DNA from: Molanna angustata
Taxonomy: Eukaryota > Arthropoda > Insecta > Trichoptera > Molannidae
Assembly: GCA_963576475.1 (NCBI GenBank)
Contig: OY754980.1
Coordinates: 34,587,431-34,651,430 of the forward strand
Direction: 5' to 3'
DNA: 64,000 bases
The notes beneath the pieces are model-generated. The model was not told the origin of the DNA and did not search any database. It was given only the letters and a program-made list of their open reading frames with translations. This document shows positions 38,221 through 49,066 of the stretch, piece after piece. Within the stretch, counting starts at the first letter, position 1, and the number at the start of each line of letters is the position of its first letter. The position numbers and the translations under genes were made by a program.

Positions 38221-38768
38221 TGGTTGAGCAATATTCACTTGCCACAGTAATTGCATAATTTATTTGAATTATTTATTTCAAACAGGTCAACTGTAGGACC
38301 AGTCTGCCATCTGTGAATTAGATAGTCACTTATTTGTTATGCTTTCTCGACGTCTGAGCAACACAGATGGGCGGATATGGTTTGAGCCATCGATATGGAA
38401 GACTACAGTTTTTTTGACCAGTTCGCACGTTGTCGCCCGTCAGCGGGACACTGTATTGTCACATTCGTCGACAGATCAAGTTATGTCTTGTCGAGGAAAA
38501 AATAGCCATAATTTATTTGTGCTTTAATAATTACGCCACGGGAGGTTTGTTGTGTGTGAGACTTGTGAAGTGGATAAACCATCATCTCCATCATACCAGG
38601 ACCGGAGATACGACTCCTGTGCTTGCGTAGGCTGGAGACCCCTCACAAGGTAAGTGACTGTCTCATATTCGCAGAAGGATTTACAGGCTTTCTTCGGTTG
38701 ACTTGTTGACACATAACATAATTCCATCCCCATCACACTGAGCGGGAAGTTACGCCCCCGCTCATTCA
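38221..38768 (+). repeat. BEL right LTR
   Basis: 548 bp, same ends as the left LTR; followed by agtac. Confidence 0.95.
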
Positions 38769-38773
38769 AGTAC

Positions 38774-38998
38774 TTTAGTATTATTAAAGTTAAATAAACA
38801 CGCCGTACAAAGCTCACAGCACATAGCACAGGGCACATAGCACCTAGTACACAGCACAGCACACCCACAAATAAAGTGTGATGAAACTTTCAGAATACAA
38901 TCTCAGCATGATACTTGTTGATAATGTGCAATAAAAAAATAGCCTTAAATAGCGAAATCATAATTCCCCACTATTTCCCCCTGGGTTAGTGAGGAGTA
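38774..38998. repeat. Right inverted arm, second half
   Basis: Reverse complement of the outer part of 25165-25375: gtgatgaaactttcagaata, caatctcagcatgatacttg and aatcataattccccacta. It ends at the mini-element insertion. Confidence 0.8.
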
Positions 38999-39003
38999 AA
39001 TAT

Positions 39004-39186
39004 TTTTTTTTTTTTTTTTTTAATTTTGTCAATGCTGACGGTGTTGAATATGTAGAATTCCATAATGGGTATTTTAAATCAAACAAATGATTTGGTAAGG
39101 GCCTAATAAGCTGAAACGGTCGTCCTGGACTCTGGAAAAAATATATATGTAGACCAAATCATTTGTTTGATTTAAAATACCCATTA
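39004..39186 (+). mobile_element. Ribozyme-like PLE mini-element, copy 1
   Basis: A 183-bp insertion flanked by a perfect 12-bp duplication aggagtaaatat (38992-39003 and 39187-39198). It starts with a T run, then taattttgtcaatgctgacg. It contains two perfect 33-bp inverted arms (39064-39096, 39153-39185) around a hammerhead-like core. No ORF. The related larger copy at 57390-57747 shares the left 60 bp and the arms. The duplication length and terminal hairpin resemble PLE insertions. Confidence 0.8.
39092..39125 (+). ncRNA. Hammerhead-like motif in mini-element
   Basis: TTGGTAA, stem segment GGGCCTAATAAGCT, GAAAC, GGTCGTCC. It keeps GAAAC...GTC, but the first core box differs from CTGATGA. 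Confidence 0.4.
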
Positions 39187-39190
39187 AGGA

Positions 39191-39290
39191 GTAAATATGT
39201 TTCACGTCAATCCGTAGATTTTTTAAATTAATACCTACTGCCAATTTCAAACGCAGTTGTTTTATACAGCAAATAAATTCAAATGCAGAT
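39191..39290. repeat. Unclassified dispersed repeat, short copy
   Basis: tatgtttcacgtcaatccgt, tacctactgccaat and caaacgcagttgtt are shared with 50845-51075 and in part with 43270-43460. Confidence 0.5.
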
Positions 39291-39299
39291 CACACATTA

Positions 39300-39870
39300 T
39301 GTATATTTACCTACATAATATATTTCGAAACGATATAAATGATCATTACCTACATTATTACCATATACCAATTACACTTAGTTTGAATGAAATACAAAAT
39401 TGTCTATTTTTTGAAAAGATCAATTGAATCAAGTTGAAAAGAAACAGTTTTAACATTCACTGTAGTTGGTACCTAATACATAAATTATGAACATTTCATA
39501 ATTCTAACTGGTCAGGAAGTTAGTTAAAAATCAATTGCAAAATACGAACAGACACGGGAAGTTAAAAATAAATGTGTGGAAATAAAAAATAACGAATTTG
39601 ATTTATTCATATGAAAATTAAAACTAGATTTACTTATGTACATACATAATACGTTCTAAAAGATTTTTTAGTACATATATGTATTTTTGTTTTTAAAAGG
39701 ACAATCATTTCGCTCGATAAACGAGTCCTGTACCTACTGGACATTGGGCATCGAGTCATTTACTGAGTAAAAGAATCGTCCTGCAAAAACAAAAATAAAT
39801 AATCTTCTAATGGAAATCTCGCACAAATCATATCACCAAAAAAACACCACAATTCCACAATCTATCAGTC
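39300..39870. other. No gene seen
   Basis: AT-rich, no recognised element. Confidence 0.5.
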
Positions 39871-39879
39871 GTCTTCTTC

Positions 39880-40300
39880 TTCTCCTTTGCTATATCCCAA
39901 CTCTTTGTCTGTGCCTACTGTTAGGCTCAGCTCGTCTTTAATTATAGAACTATCCGTCATGTATTTAGTTACCTAGGCAATGTCTTTGCGCAATGCAGGA
40001 TTTCTTTGGTTTTCTTCTAGATGTAAGTCGAGAAATATCCATGGAGATTTCTTGGTTTAGCATACATATCTGCTTTCAACCTGCCCGTACCATCTCACTG
40101 TCTTTCATCTATCTTACTATGTGTATCAGTAACGCCCAGGCTTTTTATTTTGCATACGCATTTCAGCAGTTTCCAGTTAGGTACCTAAAGTAGGAGTTGT
40201 ACATTGTCCAGCATTCGGAGCCAGCATAGAGGAGTGTCGGTTGTCTGGTAAACATTTCCTTTCAACTTTGCTGGCATTTTCGGATCGCAAAGGACACTAT
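39880..40300 (-). pseudogene. LINE reverse transcriptase, C-terminal remnant
   Basis: The minus strand reads LYAGSECWTM (LINE consensus LLYGSE-W) near 40200-40240, then LETAEMRM near 40160, then VRWYGQV and ESRYVC near 40090. This is the usual order of LINE C-termini (LLYGSE-W, EMRMLRW, RW-GHV). Stops and frameshifts abound. Confidence 0.6.
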
Positions 40301-40309
40301 TTCTGTGGT

Positions 40310-40910
40310 TTACATCTGTTGCATATCCTCCATTTTTTCAAGGAATCAGTATTGGGTTCATACGTTTGCATTAGGTGGGAAAGGCAGCATTTGCATTCTT
40401 AAATGGTAGGTATCAATTCTCTGTCTTATTTCTGCTCAGTTTTAAGCCATCTCAGTCTTATAATAATCCAAAATTAGAAAACTTCATGGAATGATTCATG
40501 GAAAATCAAGGCATATTGGCATTGTGAAAAACATTTTACTAAATAAAAAACGAAATAATTTAAAATATGAATATATAAAGTAAAAGGTAACCTCCTACAT
40601 TTAAATATAACAAAAGATTAAAGTGAAAATGAAAACAGCCGCACAATAATATTCGACCATTTTACTTTGTAGAAATACGAGTTGGTTGGTATATCTGGTG
40701 GCAGAAACAGTGAGACGATAAAAATATATATATGGTTTCGGTTGGATTTATTTTGGAAAAAATATAAACCTTTAAATTTAGTAGGTTTTTTTATATCTTA
40801 AAATGTATGTTGTAGGTGGCAGTGTATAGAGGGAAGTTATGATTCCTAGTATCATAAATGGAATATTGTTCCCGAGAGAATGGTGTCTAGCTGTTAGGGG
40901 GGATGGGTAG
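40310..40910. other. No gene seen
   Basis: AT-rich, no clear element. Confidence 0.5.
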
Positions 40911-40924
40911 GGTATGTAGGAACT

Positions 40925-40955
40925 ACATACATACATACATACATACATACATACA
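40925..40955. repeat. (CATA)n microsatellite
   Basis: About eight cata units. Confidence 0.95.
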
Positions 40956-41039
40956 TGGAGACACGTGTTATATTGCTATCTGACTACCTACCCGCTACAG
41001 ATGCATAGTAACAAAGTCTACTTACATAGGTACATACCA

Positions 41040-41255
41040 TCCCGCGGTGTCTCTTACGGGGTAAACAGAGAGAACCGAGCGCCATAATACTCTTCTATTT
41101 TTTCACATATTCCTGGATTCCTTTACATCCATGTATTGTTTCACACACATTGTTCAAGCTTCTTATGCTTCCTTCTTTCAAAATATCATTCACATGGTCA
41201 TGCCATGGCCCTCTCTAGGGCAGACCCTGCTTTTCACTCCATCTCTTTGAGTCTA
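41040..41255 (-). pseudogene. LINE C-terminus remnant
   Basis: Reverse complement of the family at 26115-26492: gcgctcggttctctctgttt and accccgtaagagacaccgcg at the 3' end, and gaatgatattttgaaagaag inside. Frameshifted, not functional. Confidence 0.7.
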
Positions 41256-41487
41256 CTTGATTTGATACTAGATTGATCTATTTACAATATTTAGATTCAT
41301 ATACGTATAATAAAATGGAATAAAATATTTACAGTTAACTAAGTTTAGTTTGTCGATCGAAAATTCTTGAAAGAACTCCATTGTATGTAGATATTTATTT
41401 ATTTATGTTACAAATTTAAAAAAAATATATATTACAAATTTAAAAAAAATACTTGGTATTAGTTCTATTGAAATTTATTTGACTATC

Positions 41488-41516
41488 GACGCGTTTCGTG
41501 CAAGGCACATCGTCAG
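41488..41516 (-). ncRNA. Hammerhead-like motif
   Basis: Minus strand CTGACGA, TGTGCCTTGCAC, GAAAC, GC, GTC. TGC-CTT-GCA gives a short stem II. Confidence 0.45.
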
Positions 41517-41552
41517 AATAATACTCTAGTCTCAGTCTTGTAGAGTATTATT

Positions 41553-41581
41553 CTGACGATGTGCCTTGCATGAAACGCGTC
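41553..41581 (+). ncRNA. Hammerhead-like motif
   Basis: Plus strand CTGACGA, TGTGCCTTGCAT, GAAAC, GC, GTC; the inverted partner of 41488-41516. Confidence 0.45.
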
Positions 41582-41639
41582 AATAATCAAATAAATTTCA
41601 TTATAACTAATACTTTAGTATTTTTTTTATATGTGTAAT

Positions 41640-42550
41640 ATATGTATCTACATATTTAGAGTTATTTTTCATTCGATTCCTATATCTAATATTATGTAAT
41701 ACAGTAAAAAGTCATATTGGCACCAAACTATGTACCTATGTAAGTTTACACGGGGTGCAACAAAATGTGTACCTACAATCGATTAAATGAGACAGTTGTG
41801 GAAAATATGAAAAGATCATCTTCTCCGCGGACTATTTTCTTCCATTCTACATATCAGAATCGGCTGGAATTTTCTTCCGGCACCACCGCACGATATCCTC
41901 AATTTCTCGGGTTTCTCTTACACCAGTATTTCTTTAGTCTGTCCCTCGTTGTTTTATCGGTGATGTTTCACTTCAATTTAAATCTTACATATTCAAAATA
42001 AGAATTGAATTTCAATCTTACATATTCAAAATAAGAATTGAATTTCAATCTTACATATATCAGATTTTGGTCATAATTCTTGTAAAGAAACGCTATGATA
42101 ATAACACAGATATGAATAAAAACCACATTAAAAATTATCCTATAGAATTCGTTTTGATGCATGTGCATGGTCGCATGTAGAGAGGCGTCTAAAAAATAAG
42201 GTCCCTCCTCATAATGTTGGGTGGTGGTTCAACTTTCTCCCTATAGTCTATATCCATACACCTATATATAGTATTGGGTGTCTCGGGTCTAATTAGTGCA
42301 ATGTCATAACGTTGCAACCCAACAATTAGAAGTATTATTTTACTCGTTACTGGAATGTTGACTGGTGTCTAACAACCTTCATAATATATAACTACATATA
42401 TCTGTGACAGATAATTATATTATTTTTAAGGCAGAACAACAGAAAAATGCAGGTGACATATGGAAATTCTTCTGAGCTAAATATGTTCAGAAGAAAATTA
42501 AAAACACCATATGTTAGTAGATAAGTATGTAGATATAACACATGAATATG
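41640..42550. other. No gene seen; short tandem repeat
   Basis: AT-rich. At 41972-42060 a ~33-bp unit (aatcttacatattcaaaata plus agaattgaatttc) is repeated about 2.5 times. Confidence 0.6.
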
Positions 42551-42559
42551 TATATCATT

Positions 42560-42630
42560 TAAACTATCACGGCACGACAGGGGTGCAGGAGAGCACTGAC
42601 CTATAAAAGAAGCACGACACATGTGTGTCG
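42560..42630. repeat. Dispersed repeat (ataaaaagaagcac family)
   Basis: gagcactgacctataaaaga and agcacgacacatgtgtg; compare 7995-8052 and 52845-52925. A weaker relative may lie at 42730-42800. Confidence 0.45.
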
Positions 42631-42918
42631 TTTTAATTTAAAAGGTTTTACATTCAGAATGTGTGGTGAAGCTTATTGCTAAACTACATATGTGAGATAT
42701 TATTGTTGCGTGTTGTACATTGGTATATGCCCAGCTCTTACGGGATACATGACAAAAATGGCAAAATAAAAGAATGGAAGCACTATTCAAAGGTTTTGCT
42801 GAACAACTGATACATATTATGTACATCTTAATATAAATAGTCACATAGAAAACAGAACGACAAACTCCAAAAACGACTTTCCTTCACTACTGAAGATCGT
42901 GTCCATCAAGATAAACCT

Positions 42919-43160
42919 TTTTTGGGCCGAAGCTACTGAGGGACCAGAGTTATATTTCATTTTGGGCCAGAGTTACGGAGAGACCAGAGTTATATTTCAT
43001 TTTGGGCCAGAGTTACGGAGAGACCAGAGTTATATTTCATTTTGGGCCAGAGTTACGGAGAGACCAGAGTTATATTTCATTTTGGGCCAGAGCTACGGAG
43101 AGACCAGAGTTATGTTTCATTTTGGGCCAGAGTTGCGGTGAGACCAGAGTTATATTTCAA
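42919..43160. repeat. 40-bp tandem repeat, 6 copies
   Basis: Unit ttttgggccagagttacgga followed by gagaccagagttatatttca, period exactly 40. The open frame across it (42899-43141) exists because the unit has no stop in any of the three plus frames; no protein family is suggested. Confidence 0.97.
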
Positions 43161-43269
43161 ATCGAAGTTTTCATGCCAGAAAATAGCTGTGTAGTGAAAT
43201 TTCAAATGAAAAATTACAGATTTTTAATGTTAGGGAAATAAGTCTTCATGAAGCGTAAACTGTGGACCT

Positions 43270-43460
43270 CTTTTTTTTAGCAAACTGCGCGCACTGAGGA
43301 GTGCGAGATTTGTCATAACTAAAGTTTATATGGAGAAATACTGCAGAAATTTTAAATTTTTACAAAATATGTGTTACGAATATACATATTAAACTAAATA
43401 ATATATATGTTTCACATCAAACCATAGATTGTTTAGTTTCATACTGTCAATGACAAACAC
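43270..43460. repeat. Unclassified dispersed repeat, copy
   Basis: actgcgcgcactgaggag, tttatatggaga, atatgtgttac and tttcacatcaaaccatagat match 50845-51075 in order. Confidence 0.6.
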
Positions 43461-43599
43461 AATAGATCGTTAGACCTCTGCGCAATCTCCAGTAAACGAC
43501 AAATCCACAAACATACGTTAACTCACCTTAATTAAAAGTTTTTAAATTTCAAATAGTGACGGTATTTATGGTTTCAAACTCTTTTATTATTTTATATCA

Positions 43600-43775
43600 A
43601 TGTGTATTGATTTTGGTTTTACATATATATTTGCCTTTTATCAGGACAACCGTTTCGGGTGACTAGGCACTTATCACCTGACATATTCAGCCGCAGTTGT
43701 ACTATTATGCCTAAATGGTCGTCTTGATACAAGGAAAATATATATGTCATAGGTACCATAATCAATATTGTTTGA
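43600..43775. mobile_element. Ribozyme-like hairpin element, degraded
   Basis: Left arm (tgtattgattttggttttac, catatatatttgccttttat) and right arm (aggaaaatatatatgtcata, accataatcaatat) are imperfect reverse complements. The left arm contains a hammerhead-like core. It resembles the 57390-57747 family in layout and in words (aaaatatatatgt, gtcgtc). Confidence 0.6.
43644..43678 (-). ncRNA. Hammerhead-like motif
   Basis: Minus strand GGTGATAA, stem GTG-cctagt-CAC, C, GAAAC, GGTTGTCC. Stem II pairs cleanly over three bases. Confidence 0.4.
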
Positions 43776-43779
43776 TTTA

Positions 43780-44780
43780 AAATAAAAACTAAATTTAACA
43801 TATTTCGTACAATAAATGTAAAAAAAAAACACGTCATATTTACATTTGTTTCGTGATGTTTAAAGACAGTATTATTGGAAATGTTCAAATAAAAAACCTT
43901 TTAAAAAAACTTAAAGTAAGTAATCGAAAAATACATTACCATGAAACTTTTTACGCATATAATAGAGATGGGTTGGTATCTGGTGGGTAGGTAGGTAGGT
44001 ACTATCCAATTTAAAAGTTTTTCTATTTATAAAACATCTTTTCATTCTGTTCTTTGCCATCTTATCACGCGATTAATCTTAAAAGCTATAGAAGCCTCAG
44101 CACCCACACAATATATTATTATATATGTACCTACATACCGTCTGTACTGTACTGTATGTTAAGTGTTATTAGAAGGAACCTTCCTAAGGTGCTTTTATGT
44201 AAGAAATAAAGAAATTATAATTTATACAATTGGTCATACATAGTTCACTAGTTTAATGCATTAGAACCTGTATTATATTGTTTGAAGAAAAAAATGTAAA
44301 TATACCATTTTTGTTTCTGATAATTCATCTGTTGAATCGATTCACCACAATTTAAAACGAGTAAATAAAAAAAATGTGGACTTCCTTTTCAATTTTTTCT
44401 TCACGTAAAAAGAAATTCATAGAAATACTACTGGTTTAATGTAACAAGTAAACATTATTGTCACTGATTTTCGTTAATTTGAATGAAATAAAAAAAAAAA
44501 ATGTTCAATTTGATCATAATTTCAAATGAATCTAGCAGTTACAACATGCATTGTCATCGGGATTTCACAAATTATCAAAGTTTCAAAGCTCTAACTGGTC
44601 GAGAAATTATTTATTGCAAAATTTTGGTATACATATTATGTAATTAATCAAATGAATATAAACATGTATGTGTTCGGGAATCATAGGTTCTCATAAATCA
44701 TGCTTTAATATTTTTCAAGTTCACGATAATATACTCGAGGGCTTATTAATTTGATTGCAAATAAAAATGGTTGTTGAATT
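43780..44780. other. No gene seen
   Basis: AT-rich, no recognised element. Confidence 0.5.
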
Positions 44781-44789
44781 AAATTTATT

Positions 44790-44850
44790 ACTTCTTCTTC
44801 TTTGTCAGTCATCTCTCCACTGCTGGATGAAGGCCACCTCCAATGAACTC
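44790..44850. repeat. LINE/SINE-like fragment (ccactgctggatgaaggcc)
   Basis: ctccactgctggatgaaggc followed by cacctccaatgaactccat resembles a segment common in insect LINE/SINE tails (ccactgctggacataggcct type, from memory). Short and isolated. Confidence 0.4.
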
Positions 44851-44859
44851 CATATTTAT

Positions 44860-45545
44860 TACTAGCAAAGAAAAAAAAACAAGATGAATCTGATCGGTTT
44901 AAGTGCGTGTAAAGATAGGAAAATGTGGCGTCCTCTATGCTGACCCAAGAGGTGTATGACGTGATGTGAAGCATGAATTAAATATTTTTTTCAATGAATC
45001 GTTTCCTATATACCTACCTACATAGCTTTTTTTCACTTTGATATAAAAATTTGAATCAAGTTTAAAATTCAATAACAAAGTTTTTTGTTACAATAATTAC
45101 GATGAAGATAAATATAAAACCAAAATCGACCAATTGAATGAGATATACCTAAGGGGGGAGGGAAAATACTTAAGTCAAAATGATAATTAGTTAAGGATGG
45201 CTGAAAGAAATGAAACCTATCATAATAGTTAAGTGACAGTTTGGCTACATCTCTTTGTAATTAATTATAATAATAATAATTTAACTACATTCTTGGATTT
45301 CTGTTTTCCTAATGGATTCCTTCTTTACAGAGAAACTGAGATAGCTCCAAAGCTTTTCCTTTCATAAATAATAACAAGCTCAAATATTATTACTTCATTA
45401 ATATACAACGGTAATAGATACCTTCTTATAATGATACTTATAAACTTGCAAATAAATGATACTGTTAAGATTCTAAACAAATAATTAGTGTTAAATTTAA
45501 GTTTATAAATAGCTATATTTATTTACTTTTTGTACATAATAAAAA
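44860..45545. other. No gene seen
   Basis: AT-rich, no recognised element. Confidence 0.5.
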
Positions 45546-45554
45546 CAAATATAA

Positions 45555-45612
45555 TGCACACTGCCGGGCTTATTGATAATAGGCAATTTCTTCCAACCAA
45601 CCAGATTATTTA
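45555..45612 (-). repeat. SINE tail fragment
   Basis: actgccgggcttattgataa followed by taggcaatttcttccaacca; tail type of the 29482-29690 SINE. Confidence 0.5.
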
Positions 45613-45619
45613 GAGACAG

Positions 45620-46470
45620 AACATAATATGTACATCAACAAAAAATGAAAGCTAAAAAAGGACACAGAAAATAGACATCATAGCAAAATAAAGAAGGAAT
45701 GGGAAAGAAGAAGAAGAGGAAATCGAGATTAGGTGTTAGGTATAAATATTCCTTCTTTAGTAAATATTAGGTAGCAAAGGAACGGAAGGAAAAGGAGAGG
45801 GATCAGGTATATTTGGAGAGATATCCCTTATTTATTATCCCTTATGATTTTGTGTCACATATTATGCAATGATTTTCATTAAAAACCGTGAAATTAAACT
45901 AAAAATGAAAATTCTGCCTAATAAGAAACGACACGACTATATAATATGGATTTAATATTGAAATAAATATCCATATAACGTATTTCATCCGATGATTTCA
46001 TTCTATGAATGTTGACACTTAAAGATAATCCAGTAGAAAAAATAAAAATTCACACCTACATACGTACCTAAATATCATAAAAAATATTTTATTATTAAAA
46101 ATTCAAATATCACATTCGTACTGTTTCATAAAAACGAATTCCAAAGATAAATTACATTTAAAATTTCCTTTTACTTTTGTCTACGAAAAAAATAAAGTGA
46201 GTCAAACTACATAATATGTACAATGTATTTACCTAAAGGTTTCAATTAGATCACCCTCCTCAACATAAGTCTATCTCAATAAATCGCTCCTCTATCTTAA
46301 TCACTAAAGGAAACTTTGTTCATTACCTACCTTTAAACTTGATTCTGATGAATAGTCCACTAAGATTGTGATGCTATAACAGTCGTGTCTTAACTCTAAA
46401 AGCTATTGTATTGTATGTAAACGTAGAGATAACATAGTTTACACATATTTTGTCAAAAATGAGAATCAGT
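45620..46470. other. No gene seen
   Basis: AT-rich, no recognised element. Confidence 0.5.
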
Positions 46471-46964
46471 TTAACCGGTTAAGTACCAGTGATTTCGTTT
46501 GAGATCATTTGGGGAAAAATAATATTAAAAAAAATGCACAAATATCTTAATATTATTTTACATGTTATGTAACGTGAAAATGTCCGTTCCTTATGTTATT
46601 AAGAATTTAATTTACATAGATGTTAACTTGATTTAATTCTAAAGATGAGGAAGTCCGGTAGCTCAGGCTGGAACAGTTGCTCTCATCATCAGGGTTTGTA
46701 ATATGTGGGTGGGGGTCAAATATCGGGGTCAATTAGAAGTCTCCAGTGTCATTTGAATTGCATATATTGTGAAGATAAAACATAGAATACAGTTATGAAT
46801 ACTCAAACTTACATAAAACATTCAAGGTAATATGACAAGACAATCTGTAAAATAAATAAACAAAGAAACAGATCACACAGTTCACATTATAAGTATCAGA
46901 ATTGGTGAGCCACAATTTGTAAATTATTGCAAGTTCTAAATTGTAATTGGTAGCTCGCTGTAAG

Positions 46965-47420
46965 TAGGTATGAATGAATGAATATGTTCAAAGGTAAGCA
47001 ATTTATCAAATGATCAAATTAATATCAGAGGTTTGACAAATAGTCTAAACCTCTAATTGTAAATTGAACGGCGTACCAAAGTGGAATGCATGAATGAATG
47101 AACTCAACAAGTTAAATCTAGACAGAGTCATTGCAAACGTTAAATACATTACATTAATAATTTTATAATTTATCCAAGCACATCCTTGGCTGTGTCCATA
47201 GACATGGGCACACCTACATAGTAGACATGAATGAATGAACAGAAATTAGATTTTGACAGGAACATAGAAATCTTAACAAACGTTAAATTCAAAATAGGTG
47301 GTACAACACATGACTCAAGTGGGTCTTTAATCAAGGTAATAATTTAATATGTAAACATGGTAAACCTTAGGTTGAATGCAGTTAACATAAACAGTTAGTA
47401 GGCCTGAATGAATGAATAAC
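46965..47420. repeat. Spaced tgaatgaatgaa repeats
   Basis: atgaatgaatgaa occurs near 46971, 47091, 47228 and 47404. Partly similar flanks (gttaaatctagacagag / attagattttgacagg; caaacgttaaat twice) suggest a worn tandem repeat of 120-175 bp. Confidence 0.6.
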
Positions 47421-47516
47421 ATTTAGGCATTTAAATTATTCAACTTATGATTCAAAAATACAATGAATTTATACAGGCAAACTTTATAAAAGAAACTTCG
47501 AGTTACTGCGAGGGTT

Positions 47517-48680
47517 GACCTTTGGTATAATTAGTTCACGAAGAAAAATAACAGTTAAAAATAAAAGATCTGACCATTTTCGAAGAGTATGCGATGGGGA
47601 GAAACTAACTAGGGTCCGGGTATTTCAAAAGAGATGACGGGTGCCGACAAAAGGGGCGCACGTTGTGGAATAACAGACATCGAGGGTAGAGGTAACTCAG
47701 CTGTCTCGATCGGTTGGGGTGTCCTGAAGGGTCGGAGAAAGATGCCGTCAGGGGTTGACTCACAAACATCCGCTTAGATCTCGTACAGGTGAGGGTAATC
47801 CAGAAAAGAACAGCTTCCAGCGAGCAGTCGTGGCTTGGATATAGCGAATCGAAAATATGGGCGCACTATTCCAATGGGTAGAGTCGGTGCCTCGAAAGGT
47901 CTTCATTATATTCAAACTGAAGGTAAGTAAAGTTCGGAGGATAGCTTAGCGACAAGAAATATACGTCAATAGTCCAGTATATTTGAGTATAAATCATTCG
48001 TTTGGGTGTTAGTACACAAACTATAGACACGTGTGCACAATAGAAGACATAACGGTCGTGATGAAAGCAGAATTTGTATATGTATCATGACGAAATCTTG
48101 ACTTCGTGGTTAGGTAGAATTGCAGTTAGAATTGAAGATAAAGAATGTCGTCTTCAATAAATACATTTGAAAGGTCTGTATGGGAATTGCACTCACTGTA
48201 TAATTAAGATGATTATAGTTCGTTTTGATTATTAAACGAGACACTTTTGTGTTGGAACCGTTGGATTTGGTATCCATTGAGGTTACATTTTTTAATTGCA
48301 CACGTAAAAGTCACTGAGGAAAGGCCTGAGTATCACTATCACAATGTTTTAGTCACAGATACTTAAATAATAACTGGCTTTGGGCTCGTAAGCAAATATA
48401 TTCGTATAAAAACATTTTTTTGATGGCGTAAAAACAACTTGGCGGTTGAGATCAAGTTGCAAGATGCAAGATGGCCGACCGATGATTCTAGAAGCGACGC
48501 GTCCGAGAGAAAAGGACGGGACAAAACTCAGTGCGAGTGTGACGGAGATGGAAGATCACTGACAGCGTTTGTGGTGCAAAAATAAATTTTAATAGACAAT
48601 TGTCGGGATCGGCGTTCGTAAGAATATTTATTTTTCTAAGGAGGCAACGTATTTATTATGAGGGAATAAATAACGTTACA
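47517..48680 (-). repeat. Solo LTR with 5-bp target-site duplication
   Basis: A 1164-bp segment that starts TG and ends CA, flanked by gttac on both sides (47512-47516, 48681-48685). On the minus strand it begins TGTAACGTTATTTATT, similar to TGTGACGTTATTTTGT at the start of the gypsy LTRs here. Its base composition is richer in GC than its surroundings. No second LTR or interior, so probably a solo LTR left by recombination. Confidence 0.7.
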
Positions 48681-49066
48681 GTTACCTTTTGAAAATGTTT
48701 ATTTTCATCATCTTTGGTCAGTTTACTTGTTTATGGATGACATTTAGCCAGTGATGCCATCTTGAATCTGGAGAAAGTTGACACTGTTCGAACGCTGTTC
48801 AAAATTTAGAAATAAAAACTTATTCGAAAAATAATTATATACTTTTTTTCTGATTATCGTTAAGAAAATTGTATTTTCTTTGATAAATGCAAAATATTTG
48901 AGTATCTTTTTTAAGTTTTATAAAAAATGAAGAGTACATGTGGGTGATCTTGTATGATACCGCTGGATTCTAAGATTTTTTTCTTTTTTTACTCTAGGCT
49001 ATAAATTAAAAATAAGCATGTCTCGTCGCAATTTATCGAGAGTTAAATAAATTTTAAAGTACCTAA

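Larger units (their letters stand above)
32311..38768 (+). mobile_element. BEL/Pao LTR retrotransposon, internally deleted
   Basis: Complete boundaries: 548-bp LTRs (32311-32858, 38221-38768), TG...CA ends and agtac target-site duplications. A primer-binding site lies two bases after the left LTR and one gag-pol frame fills 34652-38029. The LTRs differ at only about four positions, so insertion is recent. The pol frame has lost most RT core, RNase H and the integrase catalytic core yet remains open apart from one TAG. It cannot make its own RT or integrase and was presumably mobilised by a helper. Confidence 0.96.
41450..41628. mobile_element. Ribozyme-like hairpin element, family 2
   Basis: Two ~80-bp arms (41450-41528, 41541-41628) are near-perfect reverse complements with a 12-bp spacer. 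Each arm contains one hammerhead-like core (41488-41516 minus, 41553-41581 plus). No ORF. T/A runs occur at both margins. It resembles the head-to-head terminal structure of PLEs without the rest of the element. Confidence 0.7.

Noticed and set aside
46640..46700. tRNA-like ggtagctcaggctggaaca
   Set aside because: It resembles a tRNA D-arm, but no B box or cloverleaf follows.
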